A stretch of 64,000 nucleotides of DNA from Lacticaseibacillus brantae DSM 23927 (GTDB lineage: Bacteria; Bacillota; Bacilli; Lactobacillales; Lactobacillaceae): contig NZ_AYZQ01000003.1 in assembly GCF_001436115.1 (NCBI RefSeq), forward strand, positions 211,903 through 275,902, given 5' to 3'. A program made the translations under genes and the position numbers. Positions 32,576 through 40,964 of the stretch are shown in pieces; the first letter of the stretch is position 1, and every line of letters begins with the position of its first letter. The notes under the pieces were generated by a model that saw nothing but the letters and a program-made list of their open reading frames with translations, did not search any database and was not told the origin of the DNA.

Positions 32576-33599
32576 AGATGATGTGGTGTTCAGCTAAACT
32601 ATCAACGGAATTAAGAATGATCTGCTCATTGTCATATTGAGAATGCCAGCCGAGGAGATTTTCGGCCTGGGCCGTGCTGACGTCGCGGTTCATACCGCGC
32701 ATGAGTTTGGCGCCTTTGGCTTCAGCGTTGAAGGGGGCGGCAAGATTGACCAGCCAATCAGGCAGTGCCTTGGTGGAGACTTTTTCAGCCAATGCCGGCC
32801 GCTTAGCTTTGATGAGGGCGGCGATTTGACGCATCGAGATTTGGCCTGGGGCACTGGCAATGAAGCGCTGACCATTGGCGGCCGGTGTGGTCATGGCTAA
32901 AATATGCAAGGCCGCGACATCGCGGACATCAACTACATTGAGTGGCAGGTGTGGGATGCGTTGCATTTTGCCGCTCAGCAAGTTCAGTAATAGGTCAAAA
33001 CTACCTGACACGTGATTACTGAGTGCGGGGCCAAAGATCGCCACGGGATTCACGGTGGCAAATTCAAGCGTGGTCTCAGGACGATTGATGAAGGCCCACG
33101 CCGCTTGTTCTGCTAACAGCTTAGATTTTTCATAGAGCGATAGCCCTGGTTCATCAGGGTTGGTCCAATCCCGTTCAGTTGTGGGCTGACCTGGCTTCTG
33201 ACTGAACCCGACGGCGCCAAAGTTTGATGTCATGACGACCCGTTTCACCCCCGCTGCTTGGGCTGCGGTGAGAATCCGTTGGACCCCTTCTAAAGCCGGT
33301 TTAATCGTGTCGTCCTCGTTCTTGGGTTGGTCAAAAAAGACGGGTGAAGCAACACTGAAGACATCGTCACGATCAGCCATGACAGCTTGCCAGTTGGTAT
33401 CGCTAGAGAGATCTGCTTCGGCAAACGATAATTGGTCCAAGTGGTGGGCACCATTAGCTTTCAGGGTATTGATGACAGTTTGTTGCTTATCGAGGCTGCG
33501 CAAGGTCGCTTTCACATCAAAGCCTTGGTCAAGTAATTGTAAGATGAGGTGCATGGCGACAAAACCGCTACCGCCGGTGACGAGTACTTTTTGAGACAT
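32574..33599 (-). CDS. Extended SDR, NAD-dependent epimerase/dihydroflavonol-reductase-like
   Basis: 341 residues. N-terminal GGSGFVAMHLILQLL is the GxxGxxA-type nucleotide site; the YEKSKLLAEQAAW segment holds the catalytic Tyr-x3-Lys. The closest known group is NADPH-dependent aldehyde/ketone reductases of the dihydroflavonol/cinnamoyl-CoA reductase type. Divergent from a MerR gene with a 23-bp dyad in between, so it is probably induced through that regulator. TGGAGGAATTAAT precedes the ATG. Confidence 0.87.
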   Translation of the reverse strand: MSQKVLVTGGSGFVAMHLILQLLDQGFDVKATLRSLDKQQTVINTLKANGAHHLDQLSFAEADLSSDTNWQAVMADRDDVFSVASPVFFDQPKNEDDTIKPALEGVQRILTAAQAAGVKRVVMTSNFGAVGFSQKPGQPTTERDWTNPDEPGLSLYEKSKLLAEQAAWAFINRPETTLEFATVNPVAIFGPALSNHVSGSFDLLLNLLSGKMQRIPHLPLNVVDVRDVAALHILAMTTPAANGQRFIASAPGQISMRQIAALIKAKRPALAEKVSTKALPDWLVNLAAPFNAEAKGAKLMRGMNRDVSTAQAENLLGWHSQYDNEQIILNSVDSLAEHHII

Positions 33600-33647
33600 A
33601 TTAATTCCTCCAGTTGCGTTATCTGATTTAAATGGCTATAGTGAAGC

Positions 33648-33670
33648 ATAAACCCTGAACCTTGGTTTAT
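33648..33670. promoter_or_regulatory. Candidate MerR operator between divergent genes
   Basis: ATAAACC (33648-33654) and GGTTTAT (33664-33670), perfect 7-bp arms with a 9-base centre, between the SDR gene and the MerR gene. Confidence 0.6.
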
Positions 33671-33694
33671 AGCAAGCGAAAAAGGAGTTTCATT

Positions 33695-34141
33695 TTGAAA
33701 ACAACTTACACCATCAAAGAAGTGGCCGAGATGTTTGACCTCAGTGTTTCGACCTTACATTACTACGACAAGCAGGGTTTGCTGCCCTTTGTTGACAAAA
33801 ATGATGTCGGCTATCGCACGTTTACACCGTCTGATTTGAATTTTATTCATACGATTTGTTGCCTGAAGGATACAGGCATGCCGATTAAAACCATTAAAAC
33901 CTACATCAGTCTGTGCATGCAAGGTGCTGACACAATTCCAGAACGCCGGGCGTTACTTAATGCCCATCGGGATGCCGTCGTGGCCAAGCAGGCGCGACTC
34001 GAAGAAAGCTTGCAGGAAATTGATGAAAAGCTGAATCGCTACACAGATCCTGCAGCACGAGGCTTGATTGAAAGCGAGATTGAGTTTGTGACCGCTGAGA
34101 AGTCCGCACATCATTTGGCCAATCCGTTTGTGACGCAATAA
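33695..34141 (+). CDS. MerR-family transcriptional regulator
   Basis: 148 residues if it starts at TTG 33695, nine bases after AAAAGGAG; no ATG fits that site. MerR helix-turn-helix YTIKEVAEMFDLSVSTLHYYDKQGLLP followed by a coiled-coil C-terminal part. No cysteine cluster for metals, so it senses an organic or redox signal. Divergent partner of the SDR gene. Confidence 0.87.
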   Translation: MKTTYTIKEVAEMFDLSVSTLHYYDKQGLLPFVDKNDVGYRTFTPSDLNFIHTICCLKDTGMPIKTIKTYISLCMQGADTIPERRALLNAHRDAVVAKQARLEESLQEIDEKLNRYTDPAARGLIESEIEFVTAEKSAHHLANPFVTQ

Positions 34142-34149
34142 GTGATAAT

Positions 34150-34185
34150 TAAAAAACCAGCCATCATTTGATGGCTGGTTTTTTA
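34150..34185 (+). terminator. Terminator of the MerR gene
   Basis: AAAAAACCAGCCATCA / TGATGGCTGGTTTTTT. Confidence 0.93.
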
Positions 34186-34274
34186 ATGGAGGCGCCGGCG
34201 CCGGTGAATTAAACGATAGGTGCCAAAAACGATAGAATAAGCGAGTAACAATAAGGTGTCAAAAGAATTTAGAA

Positions 34275-34305
34275 TAAAAAAAGTCCCCACAAAATTGCGG
34301 GGACT
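34275..34305 (-). terminator. Terminator of the hexapeptide transferase gene
   Basis: On the minus strand AGTCCCCGCAA / TTGTGGGGACT followed by seven T. Confidence 0.9.
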
Positions 34306-34334
34306 AATAGTTGGCGCCTTTAGATAAAGAGTTT

Positions 34335-34874
34335 CTAGTGGGTTGAGTCAGTAAGTTTGGCATAACGGCTGACGACGTCCTCGCAGGCAGCAACAATTTC
34401 AGGGGCGTGCGGCATGTCTTTATAGAAGACAGGCGAATAGTTAGGGTCACGAGGTTTGAAGCGATTAACGCCATAAGCAATACTGTTGGCTGGAACATCT
34501 TTAGTGATAATTGCACCAGTTCCAATGACACTGTTGTCGCCAATAATAATAGGACCGACTATTTTAGCGCCATCAGCAATGATGACGTTTTTACCGATGA
34601 CTGGATTACCGAGGTTCTCCCATTGGGCGGTCGCATGGTTATAGGTTTGGTTAGCACCAATTGTGACATTCTGAAAAATTACTGCACCAGCGCTAATTTT
34701 AGATGCAGCAATGGTACAACCCTTGCCGTTATGTGCAAACTGCACACTGGGATCAAGATGTAGACAGGTGAGTTCAAAGTTGAAGTTACGTTGCAGCGCC
34801 TCTGCTGCTAAGCGCCGGGCTTCAGGATCAGACGAGAAAGCATTGATTTCGAGCAAACTGTTAAAGTCAGCCAT
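34335..34874 (-). CDS. Hexapeptide-repeat acyltransferase, serine acetyltransferase-like
   Basis: 179 residues. The left-handed beta-helix shows as repeated [LIV]-G-x4 units (VIGKNVIIADGAKIVGPI, IIGDNSVIGTGAIITKDVPANS). Similar to CysE-type serine O-acetyltransferases, but the N-terminal helical domain is shorter than in CysE, so maltose/galactoside-type or other acetyltransferases are possible. GGAGG precedes the ATG. A TetR gene is divergent from it. Confidence 0.75.
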   Translation of the reverse strand: MADFNSLLEINAFSSDPEARRLAAEALQRNFNFELTCLHLDPSVQFAHNGKGCTIAASKISAGAVIFQNVTIGANQTYNHATAQWENLGNPVIGKNVIIADGAKIVGPIIIGDNSVIGTGAIITKDVPANSIAYGVNRFKPRDPNYSPVFYKDMPHAPEIVAACEDVVSRYAKLTDSTH

Positions 34875-35062
34875 ATAAAGACCTCCAGAATTAAAACTGA
34901 GTAAGCCTTAATCGCGACTGCAGTGTTCGAAGACATCGTATTGGGCGACCTTGGCTTGAGTGATAGGACAAAACGGTTAATTAGTCATTATGGGTGGACA
35001 CTCATTTCAAAAGTGACTATACGCTGATTTAAAAGAATGTCAACACTCTGACCTGATTTTAT

Positions 35063-35075
35063 ATACAAATTGTAT
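35063..35075. promoter_or_regulatory. Candidate TetR operator
   Basis: ATACAAATTGTAT, perfect palindrome; with one mismatch the arms extend to 9 bp. It lies about 65 bases before the TetR start and may control both divergent genes. Confidence 0.6.
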
Positions 35076-35141
35076 CTATATAAGTTAAACCTGTTTGATT
35101 ATGGTAAACTGGCTCTAACTAATTAATCAGGGGATGAGTCA

Positions 35142-35729
35142 ATGACTGCGCAGGAACGAGCACCGCGAAAGACCAATGAAGAACTGAATACTAGTATATT
35201 TTCCGCTGCGATGATGATTCTTAACGAAGAAGGTTATGAGCGAGTGACTTTTAACAACGTGGCACAGCGAGCCGGTACCAGTCGTGCAGTGCTGTATCGG
35301 CACTGGGACTCTGTCTTTGAATTGCTGTTGGCTGCACAAGCTCATTTTGATGAGGGAAAGCCGGAAACTTTTGCCAATATTGACTTCTCTAGTCGGAATC
35401 TGCGCGCAAATCTTATCAACAGTCTGAAACATTTTGATGGTTCCCAGCCGTTTTTACGAGCGCTGCTGATTGAGCTTGGCCAGAATAACCCGATAGTGCA
35501 CCAATACTTTAATCAATTACATCAACAGCAATTGTTCATCATGGAGCGGATGCTCAGCGCGGCACAGTTAGCAGGCGAAATTCGGCATACGGTGACGGAT
35601 AATATTAAACAGTTGCCATTTGATTTGCTGCTGTATCAAGCGATGGTTGATCAACAACCTGTCACTCAAACGTTTATCGAGAACCTCGTCGACACAGTTG
35701 TCTTGCCTGCCATCATGGCGCAACAATAA
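35142..35729 (+). CDS. TetR/AcrR-family transcriptional regulator
   Basis: 195 residues. N-terminal TetR helix-turn-helix with FNNVAQRAGTSRAVLYRHWDS (about residues 45-65); the C-terminal domain resembles the TetR C-terminal group with QLPFDLLLYQAMVDQ near the end. Divergent from the acyltransferase gene. Ligand unknown. No neighbour on the same strand until the nitroreductase promoter. Confidence 0.87.
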   Translation: MTAQERAPRKTNEELNTSIFSAAMMILNEEGYERVTFNNVAQRAGTSRAVLYRHWDSVFELLLAAQAHFDEGKPETFANIDFSSRNLRANLINSLKHFDGSQPFLRALLIELGQNNPIVHQYFNQLHQQQLFIMERMLSAAQLAGEIRHTVTDNIKQLPFDLLLYQAMVDQQPVTQTFIENLVDTVVLPAIMAQQ

Positions 35730-35780
35730 TTTAACCAAATCCCGCTGCGACAGTATGTTGCGGCTTTTTTAATAAAAAGC

Positions 35781-35811
35781 TTGCTCTGGAGTGGACTCAA
35801 GGGTATATGCT
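35781..35811 (+). promoter_or_regulatory. MerR-type promoter of the nitroreductase operon
   Basis: TTGCTC (35781-35786), unusually long 19-base spacer, TATGCT (35806-35811). The spacer centre holds the inverted repeat GAGT-GG-ACTC (35789-35798). Long-spacer promoters with a central dyad are the mark of MerR-activated genes (NmlR/AdhR type). Confidence 0.72.
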
Positions 35812-35845
35812 CTTAATAATCAAAAGCGAATAAGGAGCAAAACAA

Positions 35846-36496
35846 ATGGAAATTATTGATGCGATTCACACGCGGCATGCCACTCGGGCCTTCCAAGATA
35901 CCCCTGTGCCCATTGAAACGTTGACCGCGATTGTCAGTGATGCGCAACACACGCCATCTTGGGGGAACTCCCAGTCTTGGCAAGTGGCCATTGCGACGGG
36001 GAACAGCTTAGCCAACATTAAACAACGGTTTGCGGATGCCAGTGATGCGGGCCAAGCAGAAAATGCTGACTTGGAAAAGGTGCACCGCGGTGATTTCTCC
36101 ACGTTCGCCAGCCAAAATATGGGGCACTGGGTCGGCACGTTTCGCCCAGTGATTGAAAGTGACAGTACCACTTACTGGGATAGCCGGGCGCATTTGTACC
36201 GTGCCCCGGCAATCGCGTACTTACTGTTGGACCATGATCCTAATAGTTGGTCCATTTACGATTTAGGGGCTTTCTCTGAAACTCTGATGCTAGCAGCTGC
36301 TGGGCGAGGCGTGCAATCGTTAGTGTCATATGAACTGGTTAAGTATCCTGATATCGTCCGCGAAGAACTCGGTCTGCGGTCTCATCAGGTCGTCGCAATG
36401 GGTGTCGCCTTAGGGTATGAGCAGCCTGACAAGAAATTGAACCAGTATCGCAGCGATCGGGTGCCGGTGGACCAAATTTTACGGATTGTCGATTAG
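35846..36496 (+). CDS. Nitroreductase-family protein
   Basis: 216 residues. FMN-binding fold with the start HTRHATRAFQDTPVP and the central PSWGNSQSWQVAIATG (FMN contacts), and a C-terminal GVALGYEQPDKK. Family enzymes reduce nitroaromatics, quinones or flavins with NAD(P)H. First gene of a three-gene operon with a MerR regulator and a quinone-reductase-like protein, pointing to detoxification of electrophiles. AAGGAG precedes the ATG. Confidence 0.9.
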   Translation: MEIIDAIHTRHATRAFQDTPVPIETLTAIVSDAQHTPSWGNSQSWQVAIATGNSLANIKQRFADASDAGQAENADLEKVHRGDFSTFASQNMGHWVGTFRPVIESDSTTYWDSRAHLYRAPAIAYLLLDHDPNSWSIYDLGAFSETLMLAAAGRGVQSLVSYELVKYPDIVREELGLRSHQVVAMGVALGYEQPDKKLNQYRSDRVPVDQILRIVD

Positions 36497-36505
36497 GAGG
36501 ACACG

Positions 36506-36913
36506 ATGAACATTAAAACAGTGGCAGAAACCTTGGACATGACGATTGATACCATTCGCTACTATGAACGGATTGGCGTGGTGCCACCGGTGCCACGCGA
36601 TAAAAATGGTTATCGTGATTATCAAATTGGCGATATCAATCAATTATTCATCGCCAAGGCTTTGCGCAATGCGGGGCTGTCGATTGAATCCATGGTGGAG
36701 TTTGCGGATCTTGAGCAGACCCCAGGTGAGGTTCACGCCGCGCAGAAAGAACTATTACAAGACCAGTTGGACAAACTCAACCAGAAACTTAAAGAAATTG
36801 AGCGTACCCGTGATCTCATGCAATACAAGGTTGAAACCTTTGATGAACGCGCGGCCAACCGCAACAAACAAGATTTAAATGTCGAGAAACTCTGGGAAAA
36901 ATATTCACTCTAA
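36506..36913 (+). CDS. MerR-family regulator of the nitroreductase operon
   Basis: 135 residues: MNIKTVAETLDMTIDTIRYY helix-turn-helix, ERIGVVPPVPRDKNGYRDY wing, then a long coiled coil (AAQKELLQDQLDKLNQKLKE). Typical NmlR/AdhR length. One cysteine-free sensor region; NmlR-type proteins sense aldehydes or electrophiles. Nine bases after the nitroreductase, 17 before the oxidoreductase; expected to activate the 19-base-spacer promoter upstream. Confidence 0.88.
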   Translation: MNIKTVAETLDMTIDTIRYYERIGVVPPVPRDKNGYRDYQIGDINQLFIAKALRNAGLSIESMVEFADLEQTPGEVHAAQKELLQDQLDKLNQKLKEIERTRDLMQYKVETFDERAANRNKQDLNVEKLWEKYSL

Positions 36914-36930
36914 AAGAAGAAGGTAAACTC

Positions 36931-37875
36931 ATGAAAACAATCGCGATTAAAGAATTCGGCGCGGCCAACGTGCTAACAGAAATGCCCCTGCCAGAGATGA
37001 CGACCAACGATAATGAGATTCTCGTTGGCGTGCATGCTTTTAGTATCAATCCAATGGATATTGCTGGCCGAATGGGACAATTAGGTTCTCCGTTTACTGA
37101 TGAATGGACTTTTCCTATTGTCTTGGGTTATGACTTTGCCGGGGTGGTTCAAGCTGTCGGTGCCAACGTGACCCAATATCAAGTTGGCGACCGTGTATTC
37201 GGTCAGGCGCCAACGACGCGGCCTGGCAATAATGGTGCTTATAGTGAAGCAGTGGTTGTGACTGCCGATTTGATTGCCCCAATGCCCGCAGGTCTCACAT
37301 TTGATCAAGCGGCGGCGTTACCGATTGCTGGGTTGACCGCATATTGTGCGATTGCGAAGAACTTAAATGTGCAACCTGGTGAAAAAGTCTTAATTCAAGG
37401 TGGCTCTGGTGGTGTCGGGCTGTTCGCTGTTCAGATTGCGAAAGCCTTGGGGGCATATGTGGCCACGACTGCAAGCCCAAGTCACCACGAACTGTTGAAG
37501 TCACTCAATATTGATGAGGTGATTGACTACCACAAAGTCTCACCGGCTGATGTCTTACACGATTATGATGCAGTTTTTGATACAGTAGGCGATATTGATA
37601 CTGGCCTGAAAGTATTAAAGGCCGATGGCAAGTTAGTCACTGTCGCGGCCCAACCAACACCTGAACAGCAACACCATCTCCAACAAGACGTGATGTTCCA
37701 GTTCACTAATGGGACGCCGGCCGATTTAACGACATTGGCAAACTATGTTCTCAATGGTCAAATCAAGTTATCCATGAAGACGATGGCGTTTACCGCCGCG
37801 GATGTCATTCAGGCGCATGAAGAAATTCAAGGCCGTCATGTGACCGGTAAAATTGTGATTCACGTCAAAGATTAG
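36931..37875 (+). CDS. Zinc-free alcohol dehydrogenase / NADPH:quinone oxidoreductase
   Basis: 314 residues, medium-chain reductase of the quinone oxidoreductase class. The cofactor loop is IQGGSGGVGLFAVQIAKALG (about 152-171), and AAALPIAGLTAY is the family segment. No structural or catalytic zinc ligands are seen. Likely reduces quinones or enones with NADPH. Last gene of the MerR-controlled operon. Confidence 0.9.
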   Translation: MKTIAIKEFGAANVLTEMPLPEMTTNDNEILVGVHAFSINPMDIAGRMGQLGSPFTDEWTFPIVLGYDFAGVVQAVGANVTQYQVGDRVFGQAPTTRPGNNGAYSEAVVVTADLIAPMPAGLTFDQAAALPIAGLTAYCAIAKNLNVQPGEKVLIQGGSGGVGLFAVQIAKALGAYVATTASPSHHELLKSLNIDEVIDYHKVSPADVLHDYDAVFDTVGDIDTGLKVLKADGKLVTVAAQPTPEQQHHLQQDVMFQFTNGTPADLTTLANYVLNGQIKLSMKTMAFTAADVIQAHEEIQGRHVTGKIVIHVKD

Positions 37876-37939
37876 CCAAAAAGAGAAAGAGTGCCAAAAT
37901 CCTCTGGCTTTTGGCACATGATAAAGCTGTATTATTCGA

Positions 37940-37982
37940 AAAAAGGTTGTGCCAAAACATCGTTTTGGCGCAACCTTTTTTG
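37940..37982 (+). terminator. Terminator after the nitroreductase operon
   Basis: AAAAGGTTGTGCCAAAA / TTTTGGCGCAACCTTTTTT. A smaller hairpin GCCAAAA / TTTTGGC precedes it at 37892-37916. Confidence 0.92.
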
Positions 37983-37994
37983 TTTGACTGTGAA

Positions 37995-38363
37995 TTAGGC
38001 AGGAACAGGTTCGGTTGGGAGGTGCATGCCTTTCCAGCCTTCAAGGGCACTAGACAATTCGAAGGCTTTGAAGCCGTTCGACAAGAGAATCATCAAGGCC
38101 ATTTTGCCTAATGTCGTGCCGGCAGTCCAATCGTAAACCACATAGGTCTTTGATTGGTCGAGACTATCGAGATTCTGGGCGAGATCCTTCGCTGCCAAGG
38201 CGCGAGCGCCCTTAATTTGGTCGCCTTTGATTTGTGCCGGGGCGTTGCGTACGTCTAAGACCACATAATCACTGTTGGGATTTTCCAGTTCCTTTAAGAC
38301 AGTATTGTGATCGATGTAGAGGCTGAGATAGGTTTTAAGAAAATTGATTTTTTCGGTTTCCAT
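37995..38363 (-). CDS. Rhodanese-like domain protein without catalytic cysteine
   Basis: 122 residues, one rhodanese domain: VVLDVRNAPAQIKGDQIKGA is the first signature and GFKAFELSSALEGWK the last. The active loop, normally Cys-x4-R, reads YDWTAGTT with Asp78 where the sulfur-carrying cysteine belongs, so sulfur transfer is not expected. It is translationally coupled to the MarR gene (TTAATG overlap of one base); a sensory or scaffold role is conceivable. Confidence 0.82.
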   Translation of the reverse strand: METEKINFLKTYLSLYIDHNTVLKELENPNSDYVVLDVRNAPAQIKGDQIKGARALAAKDLAQNLDSLDQSKTYVVYDWTAGTTLGKMALMILLSNGFKAFELSSALEGWKGMHLPTEPVPA

Positions 38364-38890
38364 TAGTTATGCTCCATTTCATTAATTGTTTGTTGGGTGC
38401 CAAGTTTGAGTTTATTGAGTAAAGCGGTGAACGTCTTGAAGTCATCTGCTGTTAGATGCCGCATCATCCGTTTAATGACCTCGAAATTATGCGGTAAAAA
38501 GCGTTCAAGGGCCGCATTGCCCTCTTCTGTCAGCTGAATCTGGCTGGACCGTTTGTCTGTCGGCGAAGTGAGTTTGCGCACCCAGGCTTTTTGTTCCAAG
38601 GCCTTGATGAGTTTGCTGGCCGTGGCGCGGGTAGACCCCAGTTTATCGGCAATGTCTGACGGGGTCAGCGACCAATCGGTAGCGTGGGTGAGAAACATCA
38701 TAATCAGGAAACGGGACTCAGACAGATCATAATCGGCCAGGACGGCTTCGTATTGCTTTTGCATCTCCAAGTAGGTCCATTGCAGATCAATGTATAATGC
38801 GGCCGTTGCCGGGTCCACATTGGCGGCTGCGGCCGCAGTCTCAGCAATCCGATTCACATCCGGGCGGTCATTAAACGTGATATTGTCCAA
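38363..38890 (-). CDS. MarR-family transcriptional regulator
   Basis: 175 residues from a TTG at 38890, which has AAAGAGGTG seven bases upstream; longer starts lack a site. MarR winged helix with LTPSDIADKLGSTRATASKLIKALEQKAWV and the wing SPTDKRSSQIQLTEEG. A perfect palindrome (38917-38928) lies just upstream, so it most likely represses itself and the rhodanese-like gene. Confidence 0.85.
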   Translation of the reverse strand: MDNITFNDRPDVNRIAETAAAAANVDPATAALYIDLQWTYLEMQKQYEAVLADYDLSESRFLIMMFLTHATDWSLTPSDIADKLGSTRATASKLIKALEQKAWVRKLTSPTDKRSSQIQLTEEGNAALERFLPHNFEVIKRMMRHLTADDFKTFTALLNKLKLGTQQTINEMEHN

Positions 38891-38916
38891 AAAGTTCACC
38901 TCTTTATCAAAAATAG

Positions 38917-38928
38917 TTAGCCGGCTAA
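38917..38928. promoter_or_regulatory. Candidate MarR operator
   Basis: TTAGCCGGCTAA, a perfect 12-bp palindrome about 26 bases upstream of the MarR start. Confidence 0.65.
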
Positions 38929-39024
38929 TTAAAAATACCACCACTGCGAAAAAAAGTCTACTGTAAATTTTGGCTGCTACGATTTTAGTGGGTATGCTTA
39001 GACAAATTCTGGAGGAGGTCAGGG

Positions 39025-39426
39025 ATGATTACTTACACAAAAACCATTCCCAGTGCAAATCAGCTGGAAACCTTATATGCGGGTGTTGGTTGGACGGCTT
39101 ACACGCAAAATATCACCGGGCTTAGGCAGGCGTTCGAGCATTCTGTCTTTATCACAGCAAGCTCGGGTACGGAACTCGTCGGTGTCATTCGCGGGGTGAC
39201 GGACCGGCGGACGATTCTCTATATTCAAGACTTACTGGTGTTGCCAAACTATCAGCATCAAGGAATCGCAACCAAGCTGTTACAGCAGTTGACAGTTGAA
39301 TATAGCACAGGGCAGGTGGTGCTCCTAACTGATGATACCGACATAATGACGAAATTTTACACGGCCGTGGGCATGCAAGCGGTCGATCAGCATGGCTTGC
39401 GGGCGTTTTTCAAAGATACACGATGA
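39025..39426 (+). CDS. GNAT-family N-acetyltransferase
   Basis: 133 residues, minimal GNAT fold: LYIQDLLVLPNYQHQGIATKLLQQL (about 69-93) contains the acetyl-CoA loop QxxGIA, and DIMTKFYTAVGMQAVDQHG is the C-terminal helix. Substrate unknown. CTGGAGGAGG precedes the ATG. Confidence 0.87.
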   Translation: MITYTKTIPSANQLETLYAGVGWTAYTQNITGLRQAFEHSVFITASSGTELVGVIRGVTDRRTILYIQDLLVLPNYQHQGIATKLLQQLTVEYSTGQVVLLTDDTDIMTKFYTAVGMQAVDQHGLRAFFKDTR

Positions 39427-39430
39427 AACA

Positions 39431-39470
39431 AAAAAGCAACCCACGTGTCAGTAGTGAGTTGCTTCTTTGT
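39431..39470. terminator. Bidirectional terminator
   Basis: AAGCAACCCAC / GTGAGTTGCTT between convergent genes, A and T runs on the two sides. Confidence 0.8.
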
Positions 39471-40216
39471 TACCAGCCAACGGGGCCGTGATCATTACTA
39501 AAGGTCGCGGTGACATCATCATCGCTTAATGCGAGTTCAATGGTCCGTGAAGCGCCCATCTCAGGTGTCTTGGCGCCCCGAGCTTTTGCAGCTTCTGGAT
39601 CCCCGCCACCAAAACCGGTCGCAACAACGCCAGGGTCGACAGAATTAACAGTGATAGGAATGGCATTGTTTTTGAATTCCTTGGCCAATTGAATGGTGAA
39701 CATGTTGGTTGCCGCCTTGGAAGATTGATACCCCAAAGCGCTAGCCCGGAAAGTTTCGGCCTCGGGATTAAGTGATTGGGATAAGGAACCCATCATGCTG
39801 GTGACATTGATGATTTTAGCATGGGGGGCTTGCTTCAATAATGGAATCAAATGTTGGGTCAGATTGACGACCCCGAAATAGTTGAGTTCGAAGTCGTCGC
39901 GAATGACATTAAGTGGCAGAATCGATGGTGCGCGATGGGCGTCATGCGTCGCGCCAGCGTTATTGATTAAGATATCGAGCTGGCCATAGTCAGCGGTTAA
40001 CTTGGTCGTAACAGCTTCGACAGATTCTGGATCAGTGACGTCTAATTGGATGGCGTCAACGGTGGCACCGGTCGCGCGCAATTGGGCCGCGGCCGCTTCG
40101 CCCTTGTCCAAATTTCGAGCACCCAGCAAAATGTGCTGGCCATGTGCCCCCAAAGCCTTGGCTATTTCAAATCCCATGCCACGATTGGCACCGGTAATTA
40201 AGGTTAATGTTTGCAA
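39470..40216 (-). CDS. Short-chain dehydrogenase/reductase
   Basis: 248 residues, TTG start at 40216 with AGGGGGA upstream. Classical SDR: TGANRGMGFEIAKAL cofactor loop, NNAG at about 90, catalytic Ser in NVTSMMGS and YQSSKAATN (Tyr-x3-Lys). Similar to carbonyl reductases. Eleven bases after the NAD(P)-binding protein gene on the same strand, so one transcript. Confidence 0.9.
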   Translation of the reverse strand: MQTLTLITGANRGMGFEIAKALGAHGQHILLGARNLDKGEAAAAQLRATGATVDAIQLDVTDPESVEAVTTKLTADYGQLDILINNAGATHDAHRAPSILPLNVIRDDFELNYFGVVNLTQHLIPLLKQAPHAKIINVTSMMGSLSQSLNPEAETFRASALGYQSSKAATNMFTIQLAKEFKNNAIPITVNSVDPGVVATGFGGGDPEAAKARGAKTPEMGASRTIELALSDDDVTATFSNDHGPVGW

Positions 40217-40227
40217 GACGATTCCCC

Positions 40228-40863
40228 CTAGTCGTTAACGACTGTGAATTGTTGACGAATGTGTTTGGGTGACAAGAGTTCGTCCACCAGGGCGGCTGCA
40301 AAATTACCAGTTGAAACCTCAGGTTGGCCATTCTTATCGTGCAACACTTCATTACTACCCAAACGGTACTGCGTTTGCGGACCGTCTGTAAAGTTATCTT
40401 GTGGCGTCATGACCGTCCAGGCCACATTATCGACCATTTTCAAAAATTCGAGCTTGTGGACTGATTCGGTCAAATCGCCAACCCAAGGCTGATCAGCATA
40501 TTTTTCCAGCGTCTTGGTGAGCTGCATCTGGCCCTCAGCATCCACTAGAGAGCTGGAACCAACGATGAAAAACAGCCGCGTGTCCTGCTGTTCGCGGAAC
40601 ATGGCAATGAGCTTAGCAGCGCCATCAAGATGGAGATAAGCGGGATGCGGCGCACTAAAGTCGATAATGGCATCAAAGCCAGATAAATCGGCTTGGGTTA
40701 ACGCCATCAAATCTTTCTCGAGAATCGGTAGGCCTGCGCCAAATAGTTTGCGCGCTTTATCAGCGTGGCGAACAATCGCCGTGACATCCATCTTGTGAGC
40801 TTGAGCAGCTTTGGCAGCGGCTTGTCCCGCATGGCCAGTAGCACCAATGATTGCAATTTTCAT
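40228..40863 (-). CDS. NAD(P)H-binding Rossmann protein (flavin-reductase-like)
   Basis: 211 residues. MKIAIIGATGHAGQAAAKAA is the atypical-SDR nucleotide site; HPAYLHLDGAAKLIAMFREQ and SLVDAEGQM fit the COG2910 group (NADH-flavin or biliverdin reductase-like). First gene of a two-gene unit with an SDR, divergent from a TetR gene. Function beyond redox chemistry is open. Confidence 0.83.
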   Translation of the reverse strand: MKIAIIGATGHAGQAAAKAAQAHKMDVTAIVRHADKARKLFGAGLPILEKDLMALTQADLSGFDAIIDFSAPHPAYLHLDGAAKLIAMFREQQDTRLFFIVGSSSLVDAEGQMQLTKTLEKYADQPWVGDLTESVHKLEFLKMVDNVAWTVMTPQDNFTDGPQTQYRLGSNEVLHDKNGQPEVSTGNFAAALVDELLSPKHIRQQFTVVND

Positions 40864-40917
40864 ATTTATTAGTCTCCTCTGAGTTGATTCATGGTATATT
40901 GGTTACGCGAAGTAACT

Positions 40918-40940
40918 ATAAACTTAGCAACTAAGTTTAT
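40918..40940. promoter_or_regulatory. Candidate TetR operator between divergent units
   Basis: ATAAACTTAG (40918-40927) and CTAAGTTTAT (40931-40940): perfect 10-bp arms around CAA. It overlaps a TATAAA box for the TetR gene and lies 55 bases from the divergent reductase start. Confidence 0.8.
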
Positions 40941-40964
40941 CAAGCCTTTTTGGAGGAATTTGAA

